Made by a program: the position numbers and the translations under genes | Part shown: piece by piece, positions 7,839 through 20,101 of the stretch | How positions within the stretch are numbered: the first letter of the stretch is position 1 | How the letters are laid out: each line of letters begins with the position of its first letter | Source of the DNA: Streptomyces sp. MRC013 | GTDB lineage: Bacteria > Actinomycetota > Actinomycetes > Streptomycetales > Streptomycetaceae | Direction: 5' to 3' | DNA: 64,000 nt | Assembly (NCBI RefSeq): GCF_023614235.1 | Contig: NZ_CP094264.1 | Coordinates: 1,612,001 to 1,676,000, forward strand | The notes under the pieces: model-generated | Databases searched by the model: none | The model's input: the letters and a program-made list of their open reading frames with translations, nothing else | Told to the model about the DNA's origin: nothing

Positions 7839-8262
7839 TTACACCGCGAGGGCGTGTGGGTGCCGTTGCCTGGTCTCGGCTGGGGTGAGGCAGCCGAGGG
7901 TCTTGTGTCTGCGCAGGCGGCGGCGGTTGTAGAAGGTCTCGACGAAGGCGAAGACCTCGGCGCGGGCGGCGACCCGGTCGGGCCGGATGCGGGCGCCGAT
8001 CTCTTGAGCAGGGCCCAGAAATTCTCCACGGCAATGTCGTCGAAGCGTGACCCGGTGCGTCCGCAACCGTTCCTCAGTCCCGACCCGCATACCCGGTCGC
8101 GAAACCGGGTCGAGGCGTATGCGCTGCCGCGGTCGCTGTGGATCACGCAGTCGGGCTCGCGTCCGCCGCGGCCGTGGGCCATACCGAGGGCGTCCACGAC
8201 GAGCGCGATCGCCTCCCGCTCGAACTCCTCGGTGTACCGCTTCGTGTACGCGCTTCCCACCC
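7839..8262 (-). pseudogene. IS3-family transposase remnant (deleted and frameshifted)
   Basis: Reading from GTG near 8262, the first ~15 residues (AYTKRYTEEFEREAI) are the start of an IS3 OrfA. They jump directly into the OrfB catalytic core: ALGMAHGRGG, then IHSDRGSAY with the second catalytic Asp, then DDIAVENFWALLKR with the catalytic Glu. Near 8010 the frame shifts, and the typical OrfB end (FVETFYNRRRLRRHKTLG, then LTPAETRQRH) continues in another frame to 7839. Inactive. I could not define the terminal inverted repeats. Confidence 0.8.
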
Positions 8263-8620
8263 GGTGCTCCTCCCTCTGGAACCCCGGGCTCCCCGTCTCC
8301 AGGGGTCCACGACCAAGGGGAAGGTTCAAGCCGTGCCGATCACTTTGCCAGGGACGGCAGCCACCGTCCCATGGTTCAGCCACGGCCCTCGGCCTGCTCC
8401 TACCGAGCGGCCTGGGTGGGTACCGGACGCGGCAGCCTGCTCCCCGCGGCGGTCGAATCGTGGTCACGGGGGCTCATCTGAGCGGAACCCAGCACCGGCA
8501 GCCCGCCCACTTCCCGGCGCAATCCCAGCACGGGGAAGACCAAGGGGCCCGACTCCGGAGAGTCGAACCCCTCCCGAACCGCATATTTGCCGGATCAGTG
8601 ACGTGGTGTCATGTCGCTCG
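8263..8620. other. Non-coding right part of the element
   Basis: No credible gene. A minus-strand stretch around 8535-8565 resembles a tRNA T-arm (GGGGTTCGACTC) but has no acceptor or anticodon arm. It could be a relic of an attachment site. Confidence 0.4.
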
Positions 8621-9709
<1,089 letters not shown>

Positions 9710-9883
9710 GTTGGCGACTTCCCTAGAAGTGTGGATGGTGGGCCGACCCCCCAGTTTACGGGCGTGCCGGCATCGGCGGTGACGGGCGGGCGGCCGGGTC
9801 CGGGCGGGGGACTTCGCGCCAAGGTCGTTCCAAAGGTGTGTCTCGTACCGGCTTTCGGGCCGTCCCCCGCCTACTTTGTCACC

Positions 9884-10711
9884 GTGGAGCAGCACAGGAG
9901 CAGTCCCTCCCGCCGCCCGAGCCCTCCGAGGTCCGTCGCCCTGTTCCGGGGCGGGGCCGCGGGGGGCGTCGCCGGGGTGGTCCCGGTGGGCGGGAAGGGC
10001 GCGGCCGACGGGGCCGGCCCGCGGCGCGGCGGCCAGGAGGGTGCACACATGGACGGGTGGTCCGGTGGACGGCGTGGCGGGCGGCTCGACCCCCGGCCGG
10101 GGGTGCCGCGCGGGGGGCGGCCCGGTGAGCGGCCGCAGCGGCGCGACGGCCGGCCCGGCGCGCCGGGCGACGTGCGGCCCGTCCCCCGCGGCACCGCGCG
10201 CGGGGACCGCGGCGGGGGGCCGGTCGCGACCCGGCCCGGCCCGAGGGAAGGGCTCACCGGGCCCGGCGCGGGACCGCGGGGGTTGTCCGCCGCGGTGCGG
10301 CGGTTGCGCGGGCTCCGGCTCACCGGGCTCGGCGGGGGCCTCTTCGCGGCCGCCGCCATGCTGCTCGTCGGGGTTGTCGACGAACGGGTGTTCGGCGGTT
10401 CGCCGCTCGTGTACGGGCTGCTGTTCCTGCCGGTCAGCGCGGTGACCGCGCTCTGGGTGCGGGGTGCCGACCTGGTGTCGGCGCCCATCGGCGTACCCAT
10501 CGCGTTCGCCGTCGGGGTGGTGCCGATCGCCGGCGGGGAGGGCGGGGTGGGGGGGCCACGCGATGGCCCTGGTGACCGCGCTCGCCGTGCACGCGGGGTG
10601 GCTGTACGGCGGGACGCTGGTGGCCGGGGTGATCACCTGCGTACGGAAGGCGCGGCTGACGGGGCGGCGCCGGCGGGCGGCCCCCGGATGGCGGTCCGGC
10701 GGCGGCCCTGA
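9884..10711 (+). pseudogene. DUF6542-type membrane protein, frameshifted at a G7 run
   Basis: An arginine/glycine/proline-rich N-terminal region of about 140 residues precedes two or three hydrophobic segments (LGGGLFAAAAMLLVGVV, PLVYGLLFLPVSAVTALWV) of a domain known next to ychF in streptomycetes. At 10549-10555 a run of seven G's throws the frame. With six G's the protein continues HAMALVTALAVHAGWLYGG, the expected third membrane helix. GTG at 9884 follows a -10-like TACTTT (9872-9877) by 6 nt, so it is probably leaderless. Its true 3' end is uncertain: the repaired frame has no stop before the terminator at 10872. Confidence 0.6.
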
Positions 10712-10871
10712 GCGGGCTCCGGCCCCGAGCCGCTCCGGCCCCGAGCGGGCTCCGGCCCCGAGCCCCTTCCCGGACCCGGGCCGTCCCTGCGCCCTGAGCC
10801 CCTGTTCCTCCCCCGCGCACCCGGGCCCCTCCGCCTTCCCCCCGGGAGTGCGGTCCGCGGGGAGCGTGGAA

Positions 10872-10912
10872 GGCGGCCCCGCGGCACCAGGGGGGGTGGC
10901 CGCGGGGCCGCC
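10872..10912. terminator. Bidirectional hairpin terminator
   Basis: A 14-bp perfect inverted repeat (10872-10885 with 10899-10912) lies between the plus-strand DUF6542 gene and the minus-strand nitroreductase gene. Confidence 0.7.
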
Positions 10913-10965
10913 GGTCGTTCGCCCCGGGCCGGGGCCGGGCGGCCCCACGGGCCGCCGGGGAGGGG

Positions 10966-11556
10966 TCAGACGGTGGTGACGACCTCGTCGTACTCCAGGC
11001 GCGGGGAGCGCGGGTGCCGGGCGTCGCCGCCGGGCCTGCCGATGTTGACGATCATCAGCGGGGTGTGGTCCCCGTCCAGGAACTCCTTCTGGACGGCCGC
11101 GAAGTCGAAGCCGGTCATCGGGCCGGCCGCGAGGCCCGCCGCGCGGACGCCGACGATGAAGTACGCGGCCTGGAGCGCGGCGTTCATGGCGGCGGCCGAC
11201 TCGCGGACCGGGCGCTCGGCGAAGAAGGCGTCCTTGGCCTGCGGGAACGCGGGGAACAGCTTCGGCAGCTCCTCGTGGAACTCGTTGTCGGCGGCGAGGA
11301 TCGCGACGAGCGGGGCGGTCTCGGTCTTGGCCCGGTTGCCCTCGGCCATCAGCGGGACCAGGCGCCCGCGCGCCTCGGCCGAGCGGACCAGGACGATGCG
11401 CAGCGGCGTCTGGTTGAACGCGGTCGGGCCGTACTTGACCAGGTCGTAGATCGCCTTGACCTGCTCATCGGTCACCGGCTCGTCGGTGAACGCGTGGGCG
11501 GTGCGGGCCTCGCGGAACAGCAGGTTCTGCGCGGCGGGGTCGAGGACGAGCGACAT
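10966..11556 (-). CDS. Nitroreductase family FMN oxidoreductase (RutE-like)
   Basis: The 196-residue protein has the short nitroreductase fold typical of malonic semialdehyde reductase RutE/HadB. ARTAHAFTDEPVTDEQ near the N-terminus and YGPTAFNQTPLRIVLV contribute the FMN phosphate site, and GLAAGPMTGFD the second FMN contact. It reduces 3-oxopropanoate or quinones/nitro compounds with NAD(P)H. No pyrimidine-degradation genes are adjacent, so the physiological substrate is unclear. It converges on the plus-strand DUF6542 gene across a strong terminator. Confidence 0.88.
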   Translation of the reverse strand: MSLVLDPAAQNLLFREARTAHAFTDEPVTDEQVKAIYDLVKYGPTAFNQTPLRIVLVRSAEARGRLVPLMAEGNRAKTETAPLVAILAADNEFHEELPKLFPAFPQAKDAFFAERPVRESAAAMNAALQAAYFIVGVRAAGLAAGPMTGFDFAAVQKEFLDGDHTPLMIVNIGRPGGDARHPRSPRLEYDEVVTTV

Positions 11557-11653
11557 GGGGCGGTGCCTTCCGACGTACGGGGATCATGGGCGCCGCACGG
11601 CGGAGCGCCACGCGGTGTCCCCCTACCGTACGAGGAAATGCGTGAAAGTTCAA

Positions 11654-11947
11654 TTAAATACCGGACGTGCCCCTCCGCTCCCCGTCCTCCGCCTCGGGCT
11701 CCCCCTCCCGCGCGAGGGCCGCGTCCAGCCGCGCCCTGGCGCCCTCCAGCCAGTGGCGGCAGACCCTCGCCAGCTCCTCCCCGCGCTCCCAGAGCGCCAG
11801 CGACTCCTCCAGCGTCGTCCCGCCCGCCTCCAGGCGGCGCACCACCTCGACCAGCTCGTCGCGCGCCTGCTCGTACCCGATCGCCGCCACCCCGGCACCC
11901 GCCGCGCCGGCCGCCGTGTCCGCCGTCATGTCCTCCGACCTCGCCAT
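11654..11947 (-). CDS. xseB: Exodeoxyribonuclease VII small subunit
   Basis: The protein is 97 residues, or 91 if ATG at 11929 is used. It shows the two-helix XseB pattern: [39 protein letters not shown]. Several copies bind each XseA to form exonuclease VII, which degrades single-stranded DNA during repair. It starts nine bases after the xseA stop, so the two are cotranscribed. Confidence 0.95.
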   Translation of the reverse strand: MARSEDMTADTAAGAAGAGVAAIGYEQARDELVEVVRRLEAGGTTLEESLALWERGEELARVCRHWLEGARARLDAALAREGEPEAEDGERRGTSGI

Positions 11948-11956
11948 GCCCCCACC

Positions 11957-13189
11957 CTACGGCCGGGGTCCGACACCGCCGCCGTCCGCGCGCCGCACCG
12001 CGAACTCGCCGTCCGCGACCCGCGCCCTCAGCTCCTCGCCGGGGCCCACCTCGTCCGGCGAGCGCACCACCGCGCCGTCCGGCCGCTGGAGCACCGCGTA
12101 CCCCCGCTCCAGGGTGGCCGCCGGCGACAGCGCCACCACCCGCGCGCGCGTGTGGGCGAGTTCCGAGTCGGCCCGGTCCAGCAGGTGCCCCAGCACCCGC
12201 CGGCTCCGCGCCAGCAGCGCCTCGACCCGCTCCTCCCGCTCCTCGACCATCCGCCGCGGGTGCTCCATCACCGGCCGGGCCAGCGCGTGCGCCAGCCCGC
12301 GCTCCTCCCGCTCCAGCAGCCCGCGCACGCTGCGGAGCGCGCGGTCCCGCAGCCCGCGCACCCGCTCCAGCTCCTCCCGGACGTCCGGGACGACCTTCTT
12401 CGCCGCGTCCGTCGGCGTCGCCGCCCTCAGGTCGGCGACGAGGTCCAGCAGCGGCGAGTCCGGTTCGTGCCCGATCGCGGACACCACGGGCGTACGGCAG
12501 GCGGCGACCGCCCGTACGAGCTGTTCGTCGGAGAACGGCAGCAGGTCCTCGACGCTGCCGCCGCCGCGCGCGACGACGATGACGTCGACCTCCTCCAGCC
12601 CGTCGAGCTCCTTCACCGCCCCCACCACCTGCGGCACCGCGTGGACGCCCTGCACCGCGACGTTGCGCACCTCGAAGCGGACGGCCGGCCACCGGCGCCG
12701 CGCCACCTCCAGCACGTCCCGCTCGGCGGCCGACGCCCGGCCGCACACCAGGCCCACCAGCCGCGGCAGGAAGGGCAGCGGGCGCTTGAGCTCCGCCGCG
12801 AAGAGCCCCTCCGCGGCCAGCGACCGCCTCAGCTGCTCCAGGCGGGCCAGCAACTCCCCGACGCCCACCGGCCGCACCTCCGCGGCCCTCAACGAGAGCT
12901 GGCCGCGCGGCGCGTACCACTCCGGCTTGGCGTGCACCACGACCCGGGCGCCCTCGGACACCACGTCCGCCACCGCGTCGAACACCTGGCGGTAGCAGGT
13001 CACGCTCACCGAGACGTCGTGGGACGGGTCGCGCAGCGTCATGAACACCATCCCGGCGCCCGGCCGCCGCGACAGCTGCGTGATCTGGCCCTCCACCCAG
13101 ACGGCGCCGAGCCGGTCGATCCACCCCCCGATGAGCCGGGACACCCGGCCGACGGGCAGCGGGGCTTCGGCGGACGTAGTCAGTGCCAT
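11957..13189 (-). CDS. xseA: Exodeoxyribonuclease VII large subunit
   Basis: The 410-residue protein has an N-terminal OB fold ([20 protein letters not shown]), the catalytic core with [14 protein letters not shown] then [17 protein letters not shown], and the long coiled-coil region [20 protein letters not shown] that holds the small subunits. ATG at 13189 follows TACGCT (13196-13201) by 6 nt with no Shine-Dalgarno, so it looks leaderless. It is divergent from ispH, whose own -10 is 65 nt away. Confidence 0.96.
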   Translation of the reverse strand: MALTTSAEAPLPVGRVSRLIGGWIDRLGAVWVEGQITQLSRRPGAGMVFMTLRDPSHDVSVSVTCYRQVFDAVADVVSEGARVVVHAKPEWYAPRGQLSLRAAEVRPVGVGELLARLEQLRRSLAAEGLFAAELKRPLPFLPRLVGLVCGRASAAERDVLEVARRRWPAVRFEVRNVAVQGVHAVPQVVGAVKELDGLEEVDVIVVARGGGSVEDLLPFSDEQLVRAVAACRTPVVSAIGHEPDSPLLDLVADLRAATPTDAAKKVVPDVREELERVRGLRDRALRSVRGLLEREERGLAHALARPVMEHPRRMVEEREERVEALLARSRRVLGHLLDRADSELAHTRARVVALSPAATLERGYAVLQRPDGAVVRSPDEVGPGEELRARVADGEFAVRRADGGGVGPRP

Positions 13190-13265
13190 ACGGGGAGCGT
13201 ACGCGCCGCCGCCGACAACCCGCCGCGCCCGCCCGCGGCGGATCTCCGGCCGGTCCGCCCGCCCT

Positions 13266-13271
13266 TACGAT
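13266..13271 (+). promoter_or_regulatory. -10 box of leaderless ispH promoter
   Basis: TACGAT ends 6 nt before the ispH ATG, too close for an untranslated leader. The same TAnnnT-N6/7-start layout recurs at ten other genes in the window. Confidence 0.6.
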
Positions 13272-13277
13272 GGGGGC

Positions 13278-14261
13278 ATGACTCCTACGCCCCCTGCCCG
13301 CCGGGTCCTCCTCGCCGCTCCGCGCGGTTACTGCGCGGGCGTGGACCGCGCCGTGATCGCCGTCGAGAAGGCGCTGGAGCAGTACGGCGCGCCGATCTAC
13401 GTGCGGCACGAGATCGTCCACAACAAGTACGTCGTGCAGACCCTGGAGAAGAAGGGCGCGATCTTCGTCGAGGAGACGCAGGAGGTGCCCGAGGGCTCCA
13501 TCGTGATGTTCTCCGCGCACGGCGTCGCCCCGGTCGTCCACGAGGAGGCGGCCGAGCGCAGGCTCGCGACGATCGACGCGACGTGCCCGCTGGTCACCAA
13601 GGTCCACAAGGAGGCCGTGCGGTTCGCCAGGGAGGACTACGACATCCTCCTCATCGGCCACGAGGGGCACGAGGAGGTCATCGGCACGTCCGGCGAGGCG
13701 CCCGACCACATCCAGCTGGTCGACGGCCCCGGGGACGTGGCGGGGGTCGAGGTGCGCGACCCGTCGAAGGTCGTCTGGCTGTCGCAGACCACGCTGTCGG
13801 TCGACGAGACGATGGAGACGGTCGACGCGCTGAAGGAGAAGTTCCCGCTGCTGGTCTCGCCGCCGAGCGACGACATCTGCTACGCCACGCAGAACCGCCA
13901 GCTCGCCGTGAAGCAGATGGGCGCCGAGTCGGACCTGGTCGTCGTGGTCGGCTCGCGCAACTCGTCGAACTCCAAGCGCCTCGTCGAGGTGGCCGAGCTG
14001 GCCGGCGCCCGCGCCGCGTACCTGGTCGACTTCGCCGACGAGATCGACGAGGCGTGGCTGGAGGGCGTGTCCACGGTCGGCGTCACCTCCGGCGCCTCGG
14101 TGCCCGAGGTGCTGGTCGAGGGCGTTCTGGAGTGGCTGTCGCAGCGCGGCTTCGAGGACGTGGAGATCGTGAAGGCGGCGGAGGAGTCCATCACCTTCTC
14201 GCTGCCGAAGGAGCTGCGCCGCGACCTGCGCGCCGAGGCCGCCGCGCTGACGGAGGGCTAG
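13278..14261 (+). CDS. ispH: 4-hydroxy-3-methylbut-2-enyl diphosphate reductase
   Basis: The 327-residue enzyme performs the last step of the MEP isoprenoid pathway, reducing HMBPP to IPP and DMAPP on a [4Fe-4S] cluster. The three cluster cysteines are Cys19 ([10 protein letters not shown]), Cys103 ([10 protein letters not shown]) and Cys201 ([11 protein letters not shown]). FSAHGVAP and the catalytic glutamate region [12 protein letters not shown] are present. The ATG at 13278 is leaderless. IPP made here also feeds UppS, encoded at 36206. Confidence 0.97.
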   Translation: MTPTPPARRVLLAAPRGYCAGVDRAVIAVEKALEQYGAPIYVRHEIVHNKYVVQTLEKKGAIFVEETQEVPEGSIVMFSAHGVAPVVHEEAAERRLATIDATCPLVTKVHKEAVRFAREDYDILLIGHEGHEEVIGTSGEAPDHIQLVDGPGDVAGVEVRDPSKVVWLSQTTLSVDETMETVDALKEKFPLLVSPPSDDICYATQNRQLAVKQMGAESDLVVVVGSRNSSNSKRLVEVAELAGARAAYLVDFADEIDEAWLEGVSTVGVTSGASVPEVLVEGVLEWLSQRGFEDVEIVKAAEESITFSLPKELRRDLRAEAAALTEG

Positions 14262-14318
14262 GAGCCTCCCGGGGCCGCCGGTCCCGCGGTCCTCGCGGTG
14301 CGCGCCGCCCGTGCGCCG

Positions 14319-14324
14319 TAACGT
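14319..14324 (+). promoter_or_regulatory. -10 box of leaderless ppgK promoter
   Basis: TAACGT ends 7 nt before the ppgK ATG and no Shine-Dalgarno is present. Confidence 0.5.
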
Positions 14325-14331
14325 GGGGCGC

Positions 14332-15072
14332 ATGAACGTCTTCGGAGTGGACATCGGCGGGTCGGGGATCAAGGGCGCCCCCGTGGACCTGGAGCGCGGC
14401 GATCTGGCCGGACCCCGCCACAAGGTACTGACCCCGCGGCCCGCGACGCCGTCCGACGTCGCGGGCCGCGTCGCGGAGGTCGTGGCGCACTTCGGCTGGT
14501 CGGGGCCGGTCGGAGTGACGTTCCCCGGCGTGGTGACGGGTTCGACGGTCCGCACGGCCGCCAACGTCGACAAGGGCTGGGTCGGCGTGGACGCCGCGGT
14601 GCTGCTCGGCGAGCGGCTCGGCGGGCTCCCTGTGACGGTGCTGAACGACGCGGACGCGGCGGGCGTCGCCGAGATGACGCACGGCGCGGGCCGGGGCCGC
14701 ACCGGCACGGTGGTCGTGCTGACGTTCGGCACGGGCATCGGCAGCGCCCTCTTCACCGGCGGCCGCCTGGTGCCCAACACCGAGCTGGGCCACCTGGAGC
14801 TGAACGGCGAGGAGGCGGAGAGGCGGGCGTCGACGAGGGCCAAGGAGGACGAGGACCTCGACTGGCCGGAGTGGGCGCACCGGGTGCGGGAGTACCTCGC
14901 CCACCTGGAGATGCTCTTCTCGCCGGAGCTGTTCGTCGTCGGAGGCGGGGTGAGCCGCAAGGCCGAGCGGTTCCTGCCGCTGCTCGACGGCGTGCGGGCG
15001 GAGATCGTCCCGGCGCAACTGCAGAACAACGCCGGAATCGTGGGCGCCGCGATGGCCGCTGCCGCCCGCTGA
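14332..15072 (+). CDS. ppgK: Polyphosphate glucokinase
   Basis: This 246-residue ROK-family kinase phosphorylates glucose using polyphosphate or ATP. GVDIGGSGIKGAPVD is the phosphate-binding loop, LNDADAAGVAE contains the catalytic Asp, LTFGTGIGSALF follows, and ELGHLELNGEEAE is the glucose-contacting block of actinobacterial PpgK. Usual length is about 250-260. ATG 14332 lies 7 nt after a -10 box. The next gene converges, with a 12-bp hairpin between. Confidence 0.95.
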   Translation: MNVFGVDIGGSGIKGAPVDLERGDLAGPRHKVLTPRPATPSDVAGRVAEVVAHFGWSGPVGVTFPGVVTGSTVRTAANVDKGWVGVDAAVLLGERLGGLPVTVLNDADAAGVAEMTHGAGRGRTGTVVVLTFGTGIGSALFTGGRLVPNTELGHLELNGEEAERRASTRAKEDEDLDWPEWAHRVREYLAHLEMLFSPELFVVGGGVSRKAERFLPLLDGVRAEIVPAQLQNNAGIVGAAMAAAAR

Positions 15073-15079
15073 CCGGGCC

Positions 15080-15110
15080 GGCGCGGCGCCCGGACGGCGG
15101 GCGCCGCGCC
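15080..15110. terminator. Bidirectional hairpin terminator
   Basis: A 12-bp perfect stem (GGCGCGGCGCCC at 15080-15091 with its complement at 15099-15110) lies between convergent ppgK and the DUF4245 gene. Confidence 0.7.
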
Positions 15111-15115
15111 CCGGC

Positions 15116-15685
15116 TCAGCCCTTCCCCGCCGCGGGCCCCCCCGCCGCGGGCTCCCCCGCCCCGGGCTTCCCCGTTTCGAGCGCCGCGGCCATCTGGCCC
15201 AGCCGCTCGAAGGAGGCCGTGCCGGTGACCACCGTCGTCACGCCCTCCTCGCGCAGCACCAGGGCGTCGTACTTGGGCCCCTCCCAGCGCTGCCACGTCC
15301 GCCCCTCGATCTGCTGCACCCCGCCGGTGTCCCGCGCGTCGTGGGTGACCTCGACCACGTACTTCACCGGGGAGTCGGTGGACTGCTCCACGGCGACGTA
15401 CTCGCGCTCCGGCGTCAGGAAGCCCAGGTGCCAGGCGTCGGCCTCCCGGCGGTCGTACGAGACCGACGTCGCCCGCCAGCCGGCGCCCAGGCCCCGGGGG
15501 GCCGCGACCGGGTAGGGGGCGGCGCGCTGGGCCGTCACCAGCTCGACGCGGTAGTCGACCGGCTTGAGCGGGTCCGCCGTGTCGTCGTGCGGGACGAAGA
15601 GGTAGATCACTCCCGCCACGGCGCAGATCACCGTCATCGACTGGAACATCCCGCGCACTGTCTGCTTGCCTCGCATACCTGCCAC
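15116..15685 (-). CDS. DUF4245 membrane-anchored protein
   Basis: The 189-residue protein begins VAGMRGKQTVRGM and has one transmembrane segment at about residues 15-30 (MTVICAVAGVIYLFVP). An extracytoplasmic domain with YRVELVTAQRAAPYPVAAP and GWRATSVSYDRR follows. This is the actinobacterial DUF4245 pattern, function unknown. GTG 15685 is chosen because family members start a few residues before GKQTVR. An ATG at 15676 is possible. It sits divergently next to glpX, as in other streptomycetes. Confidence 0.85.
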   Translation of the reverse strand: MAGMRGKQTVRGMFQSMTVICAVAGVIYLFVPHDDTADPLKPVDYRVELVTAQRAAPYPVAAPRGLGAGWRATSVSYDRREADAWHLGFLTPEREYVAVEQSTDSPVKYVVEVTHDARDTGGVQQIEGRTWQRWEGPKYDALVLREEGVTTVVTGTASFERLGQMAAALETGKPGAGEPAAGGPAAGKG

Positions 15686-15811
15686 CCCCCCATGGTCGCA
15701 CCCGGGCCCCCCGCTCATACGTGGGCCCCTCTGCTCAGTTTGTCGACGTACCGATAGAGTCGCAGCACCGTCTTCACCACCGGCCGTCGCCGTACAGAAA
15801 GGTGCGCTCCG

Positions 15812-16843
15812 ATGACCGAGCACCATCTGCCGTCCGAGCTCGAGGTGTCCCCCGAGGCTCCCGACCGCAACCTCGCCCTGGAGCTGGTCCGGGTCACGGA
15901 GGCCGCCGCGATGGCGGCCGGCCGCTGGGTCGGCCGCGGTGACAAGAACGGCGCCGACGGCGCGGCCGTGCGCGCCATGCGCACCCTCGTCTCCACCGTG
16001 TCGATGAACGGCGTCGTCGTCATCGGCGAGGGCGAGAAGGACGAGGCCCCGATGCTGTTCAACGGCGAGCGGGTCGGCGACGGGACCGGTGCCGAGTGCG
16101 ACATCGCCGTGGACCCGATCGACGGCACCACGCTCACCGCGAAGGGCATGCCCAACGCGATCGCCGTGCTGGCCGCCGCCGACCGGGGCGCCATGTTCGA
16201 CCCGTCCGCGGTGTTCTACATGGACAAGCTGGTCACCGGGCCCGACGCGGCCGACTTCGTGGACATCGACGCGCCCGTGGCGGTGAACATCCGCCGCGTC
16301 GCCAAGGCGAAGAACTCCACGCCCGAGGACGTCACCGTCGTCATCCTGGACCGGCCGCGCCACGAGGGCGTCGTCCGGGAGATCCGCGAGACGGGCGCCC
16401 GGATCAGGTTCATCTCGGACGGCGACGTGGCCGGTTCCATCATGGCCGTCCGCGAGGGCACCGGCGTGGACCTGCTGATGGGCATCGGCGGCACGCCCGA
16501 GGGCATCATCAGCGCCTGCGCCATCAAGTGCCTGGGCGGCACCATCCAGGGCAAGCTGTGGCCGAAGGACGACGCGGAGCGGCAGCGCGCCCTCGACGCG
16601 GGCCACGACCTGGACCGGGTGCTCTCCACGGAGGACCTGGTCCGCGGTGACAACGTCTTCTTCGTGGCGACCGGCATCACCGACGGCGAACTGCTGCGCG
16701 GCGTCCGCTACCGCTCCGAGACGGCGACGACCTCGTCGCTCGTGATGCGTTCGAAGTCCGGCACGATCCGGCAGATCGACTCGACGCACCGGCTGTCGAA
16801 GCTGCGCGCGTACAGCAAGATCGACTTCGACCGGGCGAAGTAG
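15812..16843 (+). CDS. glpX: Fructose-1,6-bisphosphatase class II
   Basis: The 343-residue GlpX-type enzyme hydrolyses fructose 1,6-bisphosphate in gluconeogenesis. It has the lithium-sensitive phosphatase metal motif VDPIDGTTL, the acidic [11 protein letters not shown] upstream of it, and [12 protein letters not shown]. It is the main FBPase of actinobacteria. Together with pckG at 58751 it covers the two irreversible gluconeogenic steps in this window. ATG 15812 has GAAAGG 9 nt upstream. Confidence 0.97.
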   Translation: MTEHHLPSELEVSPEAPDRNLALELVRVTEAAAMAAGRWVGRGDKNGADGAAVRAMRTLVSTVSMNGVVVIGEGEKDEAPMLFNGERVGDGTGAECDIAVDPIDGTTLTAKGMPNAIAVLAAADRGAMFDPSAVFYMDKLVTGPDAADFVDIDAPVAVNIRRVAKAKNSTPEDVTVVILDRPRHEGVVREIRETGARIRFISDGDVAGSIMAVREGTGVDLLMGIGGTPEGIISACAIKCLGGTIQGKLWPKDDAERQRALDAGHDLDRVLSTEDLVRGDNVFFVATGITDGELLRGVRYRSETATTSSLVMRSKSGTIRQIDSTHRLSKLRAYSKIDFDRAK

Positions 16844-16918
16844 CCGGAGGGCCGCGTCCGGCGGCGCCCTCCGCAGGGCGGCCGCCGGCCGGGCCCGCGC
16901 CGGTACGGGCGGCGGTAC

Positions 16919-16958
16919 GAAGAGGGGCGCTCCCCCGCGGGGGGGAGCGCCCCTTCTC
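16919..16958. terminator. Bidirectional hairpin terminator
   Basis: A long near-perfect stem (GAAGAGGGGCGCTCCCCC against GGGGGGAGCGCCCCTTCTC around a GCG loop) lies between convergent glpX and wblI. Confidence 0.75.
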
Positions 16959-17009
16959 GTGCGGGCCGTACCGCGGTCCGCCGTGCCGTCCGTACCGCCG
17001 CCCGGGCGG

Positions 17010-17384
17010 TCAGCCTGCGGCGGCGATCCGCCGGCCGGTCGACGCCGCCTTCTTCAGCTCCACCTCGCGGCGCCGGCGGCGGGCCAGCACCACCCGGCGC
17101 TCGGCGGCGGTCAGGCCGCCCCACACGCCGTACGGCTCGGGCTGGAGCAGGGCGTGCTCGCGGCACTCGGTCATCACGGGGCAGCGGGCGCAGACCCGCT
17201 TGGCGGCCTCCTCGCGGGCGAGCCGCGCGGCCGTGGGCTCCTTCGACGGGGCGAAGAAGAGTCCCGCCTCGTCGCGGCGGCACACCGCCTCCGCGTGCCA
17301 GGGTCCCGCCTCGTCCTGCCGCGCCGGAACGCGCTGGGACGGGACGGCGGCGACCTGCAGGGGCTGATGCGGCAGTTGCAGCAC
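17010..17384 (-). CDS. wblI: WhiB-like [4Fe-4S] regulatory protein
   Basis: The 124-residue protein has the four cluster cysteines Cys35, Cys65, Cys68 and Cys74 (C-x29-C-x2-C-x5-C), followed by the turn GVWGG and a basic tail VVLARRRRREVELKK that contacts DNA. Wbl proteins bind the sigma-70 region 4 of the housekeeping sigma factor and sense redox or NO. The symbol rests on position: in S. coelicolor the Wbl next to glpX and the fumarases is WblI, as I recall. Assignment to that subfamily is tentative. Confidence 0.9.
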   Translation of the reverse strand: MLQLPHQPLQVAAVPSQRVPARQDEAGPWHAEAVCRRDEAGLFFAPSKEPTAARLAREEAAKRVCARCPVMTECREHALLQPEPYGVWGGLTAAERRVVLARRRRREVELKKAASTGRRIAAAG

Positions 17385-17546
17385 GGTCTACTCCTGACGA
17401 CGGCTTGCGCGGGCGAGAGGGACGACGCAGCAAGCCCTACCCGCTGTACGCACGCCTATGCACCGCGTCGCACGTGCTTCCAGAGTGCGGACCGGCCCAT
17501 GGCCGAAACCCGACGGTCGGCGGGCGGCCCCGGAGGACGTCCGCCG

Positions 17547-18104
17547 TCAGCGCCCGGAGTGCCCGCGGGTCCGGCCGTGGAGGAGGTCGGCGACGCGTCT
17601 GCCGCGCTCGGGGCGGGCCTCGACGCCGCCGAAGACCGAGCAGCCGTTGACCACCACCACCGGGGCCTCGGGATCGGCGGCCTCCGCCGCGTCCACCCGG
17701 AAGCTCCCGAAGACGCCCGTCCCGCCGCCGCGCAGGGAGACGTTCTCGGGGACGCGGACCTCGACGGTGCCGAAGACGGAGACGACGTCGACGGTGGTGA
17801 GGCGCTGGGTGAAGAACGCCTCGGTGAGGTCGATCTCGACCGTGCCGAAGAGGGAGAACGCGCTCGTGCGCGGCCCGATCCGCCGGCGGCCCCGGCGGGC
17901 GCCGCCGGTGAACAGCGCGACCAGCCGCTCCTCCCCGCCGGCCGGGCCCGCCGCGCCGGGCACCGGCTCGGCGCGCTCCCCGGCCGGCGCCTTCCGCCGG
18001 GCGCCGGCGGCCCGGCCGGGGCCGGTGTCCGGCGCGCGCACCGCCGGGGCGGACCGCGCGGAGCGGGGGCCGGGCCGCTTCCGGGGCTGTTCTCGGGGAT
18101 CCAC
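17547..18104 (-). CDS. LiaF/DUF2154-type cell wall-response domain protein
   Basis: This 185-residue cytoplasmic protein has a disordered Arg/Pro/Ala-rich first half. Its C-terminal beta-helical domain has repeating SVFGTVEV units (SAFSLFGTVEIDL, SVFGTVEVRVPENV, GVFGSFRVD, CSVFGGVEAR), typical of the C-terminal domain of LiaF-like proteins. The usual N-terminal DUF1707 or membrane helices are missing. GTG 18104 lies 6 nt after TACGCT (18111-18116), so it is leaderless. It is divergent from the class I fumarase gene. Function is unknown. Confidence 0.75.
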   Translation of the reverse strand: MDPREQPRKRPGPRSARSAPAVRAPDTGPGRAAGARRKAPAGERAEPVPGAAGPAGGEERLVALFTGGARRGRRRIGPRTSAFSLFGTVEIDLTEAFFTQRLTTVDVVSVFGTVEVRVPENVSLRGGGTGVFGSFRVDAAEAADPEAPVVVVNGCSVFGGVEARPERGRRVADLLHGRTRGHSGR

Positions 18105-18256
18105 GGCCCCAGCGTAACGAAGCCCGGCGGGCGGGGTGGCGGGCGGGACGCGGCCGGCCCCACCTCGCGGACCGGGGCGCCCGCCGACGTTCTACGCTTG
18201 TGGGCGCGTCGCCAAGGGAGGCCGCGCCGCTGTCCGTCGAATGAGGAATGGCCGTC

Positions 18257-19924
<1,668 letters not shown>

Positions 19925-20101
19925 GCGCGGAGCGGGACCCGGGGTGCCCGCTGCGCCCCGGTCCGGCGGCGCCCGCGGACTCCGTCCGGCGTCCGCCAGA
20001 GTGCCTCCTGGAAGTGCGGCCGCCCGCGGTCTTCACTGATCGGTGAACCACGGGGAACAGGGCTGACGAGACGACTGATCGACTCTTCCGGAGGTCGGAC
20101 G

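Noticed and set aside
8535..8565. Possible tRNA
   Set aside because: Only a T-arm-like stretch; no acceptor, D-arm or anticodon arm. Kept only as a hint of an old attachment site.
11472..15701. A 1409-codon minus-strand open frame
   Set aside because: It runs antisense across ispH and ppgK and out of frame across xseA; no domain found.
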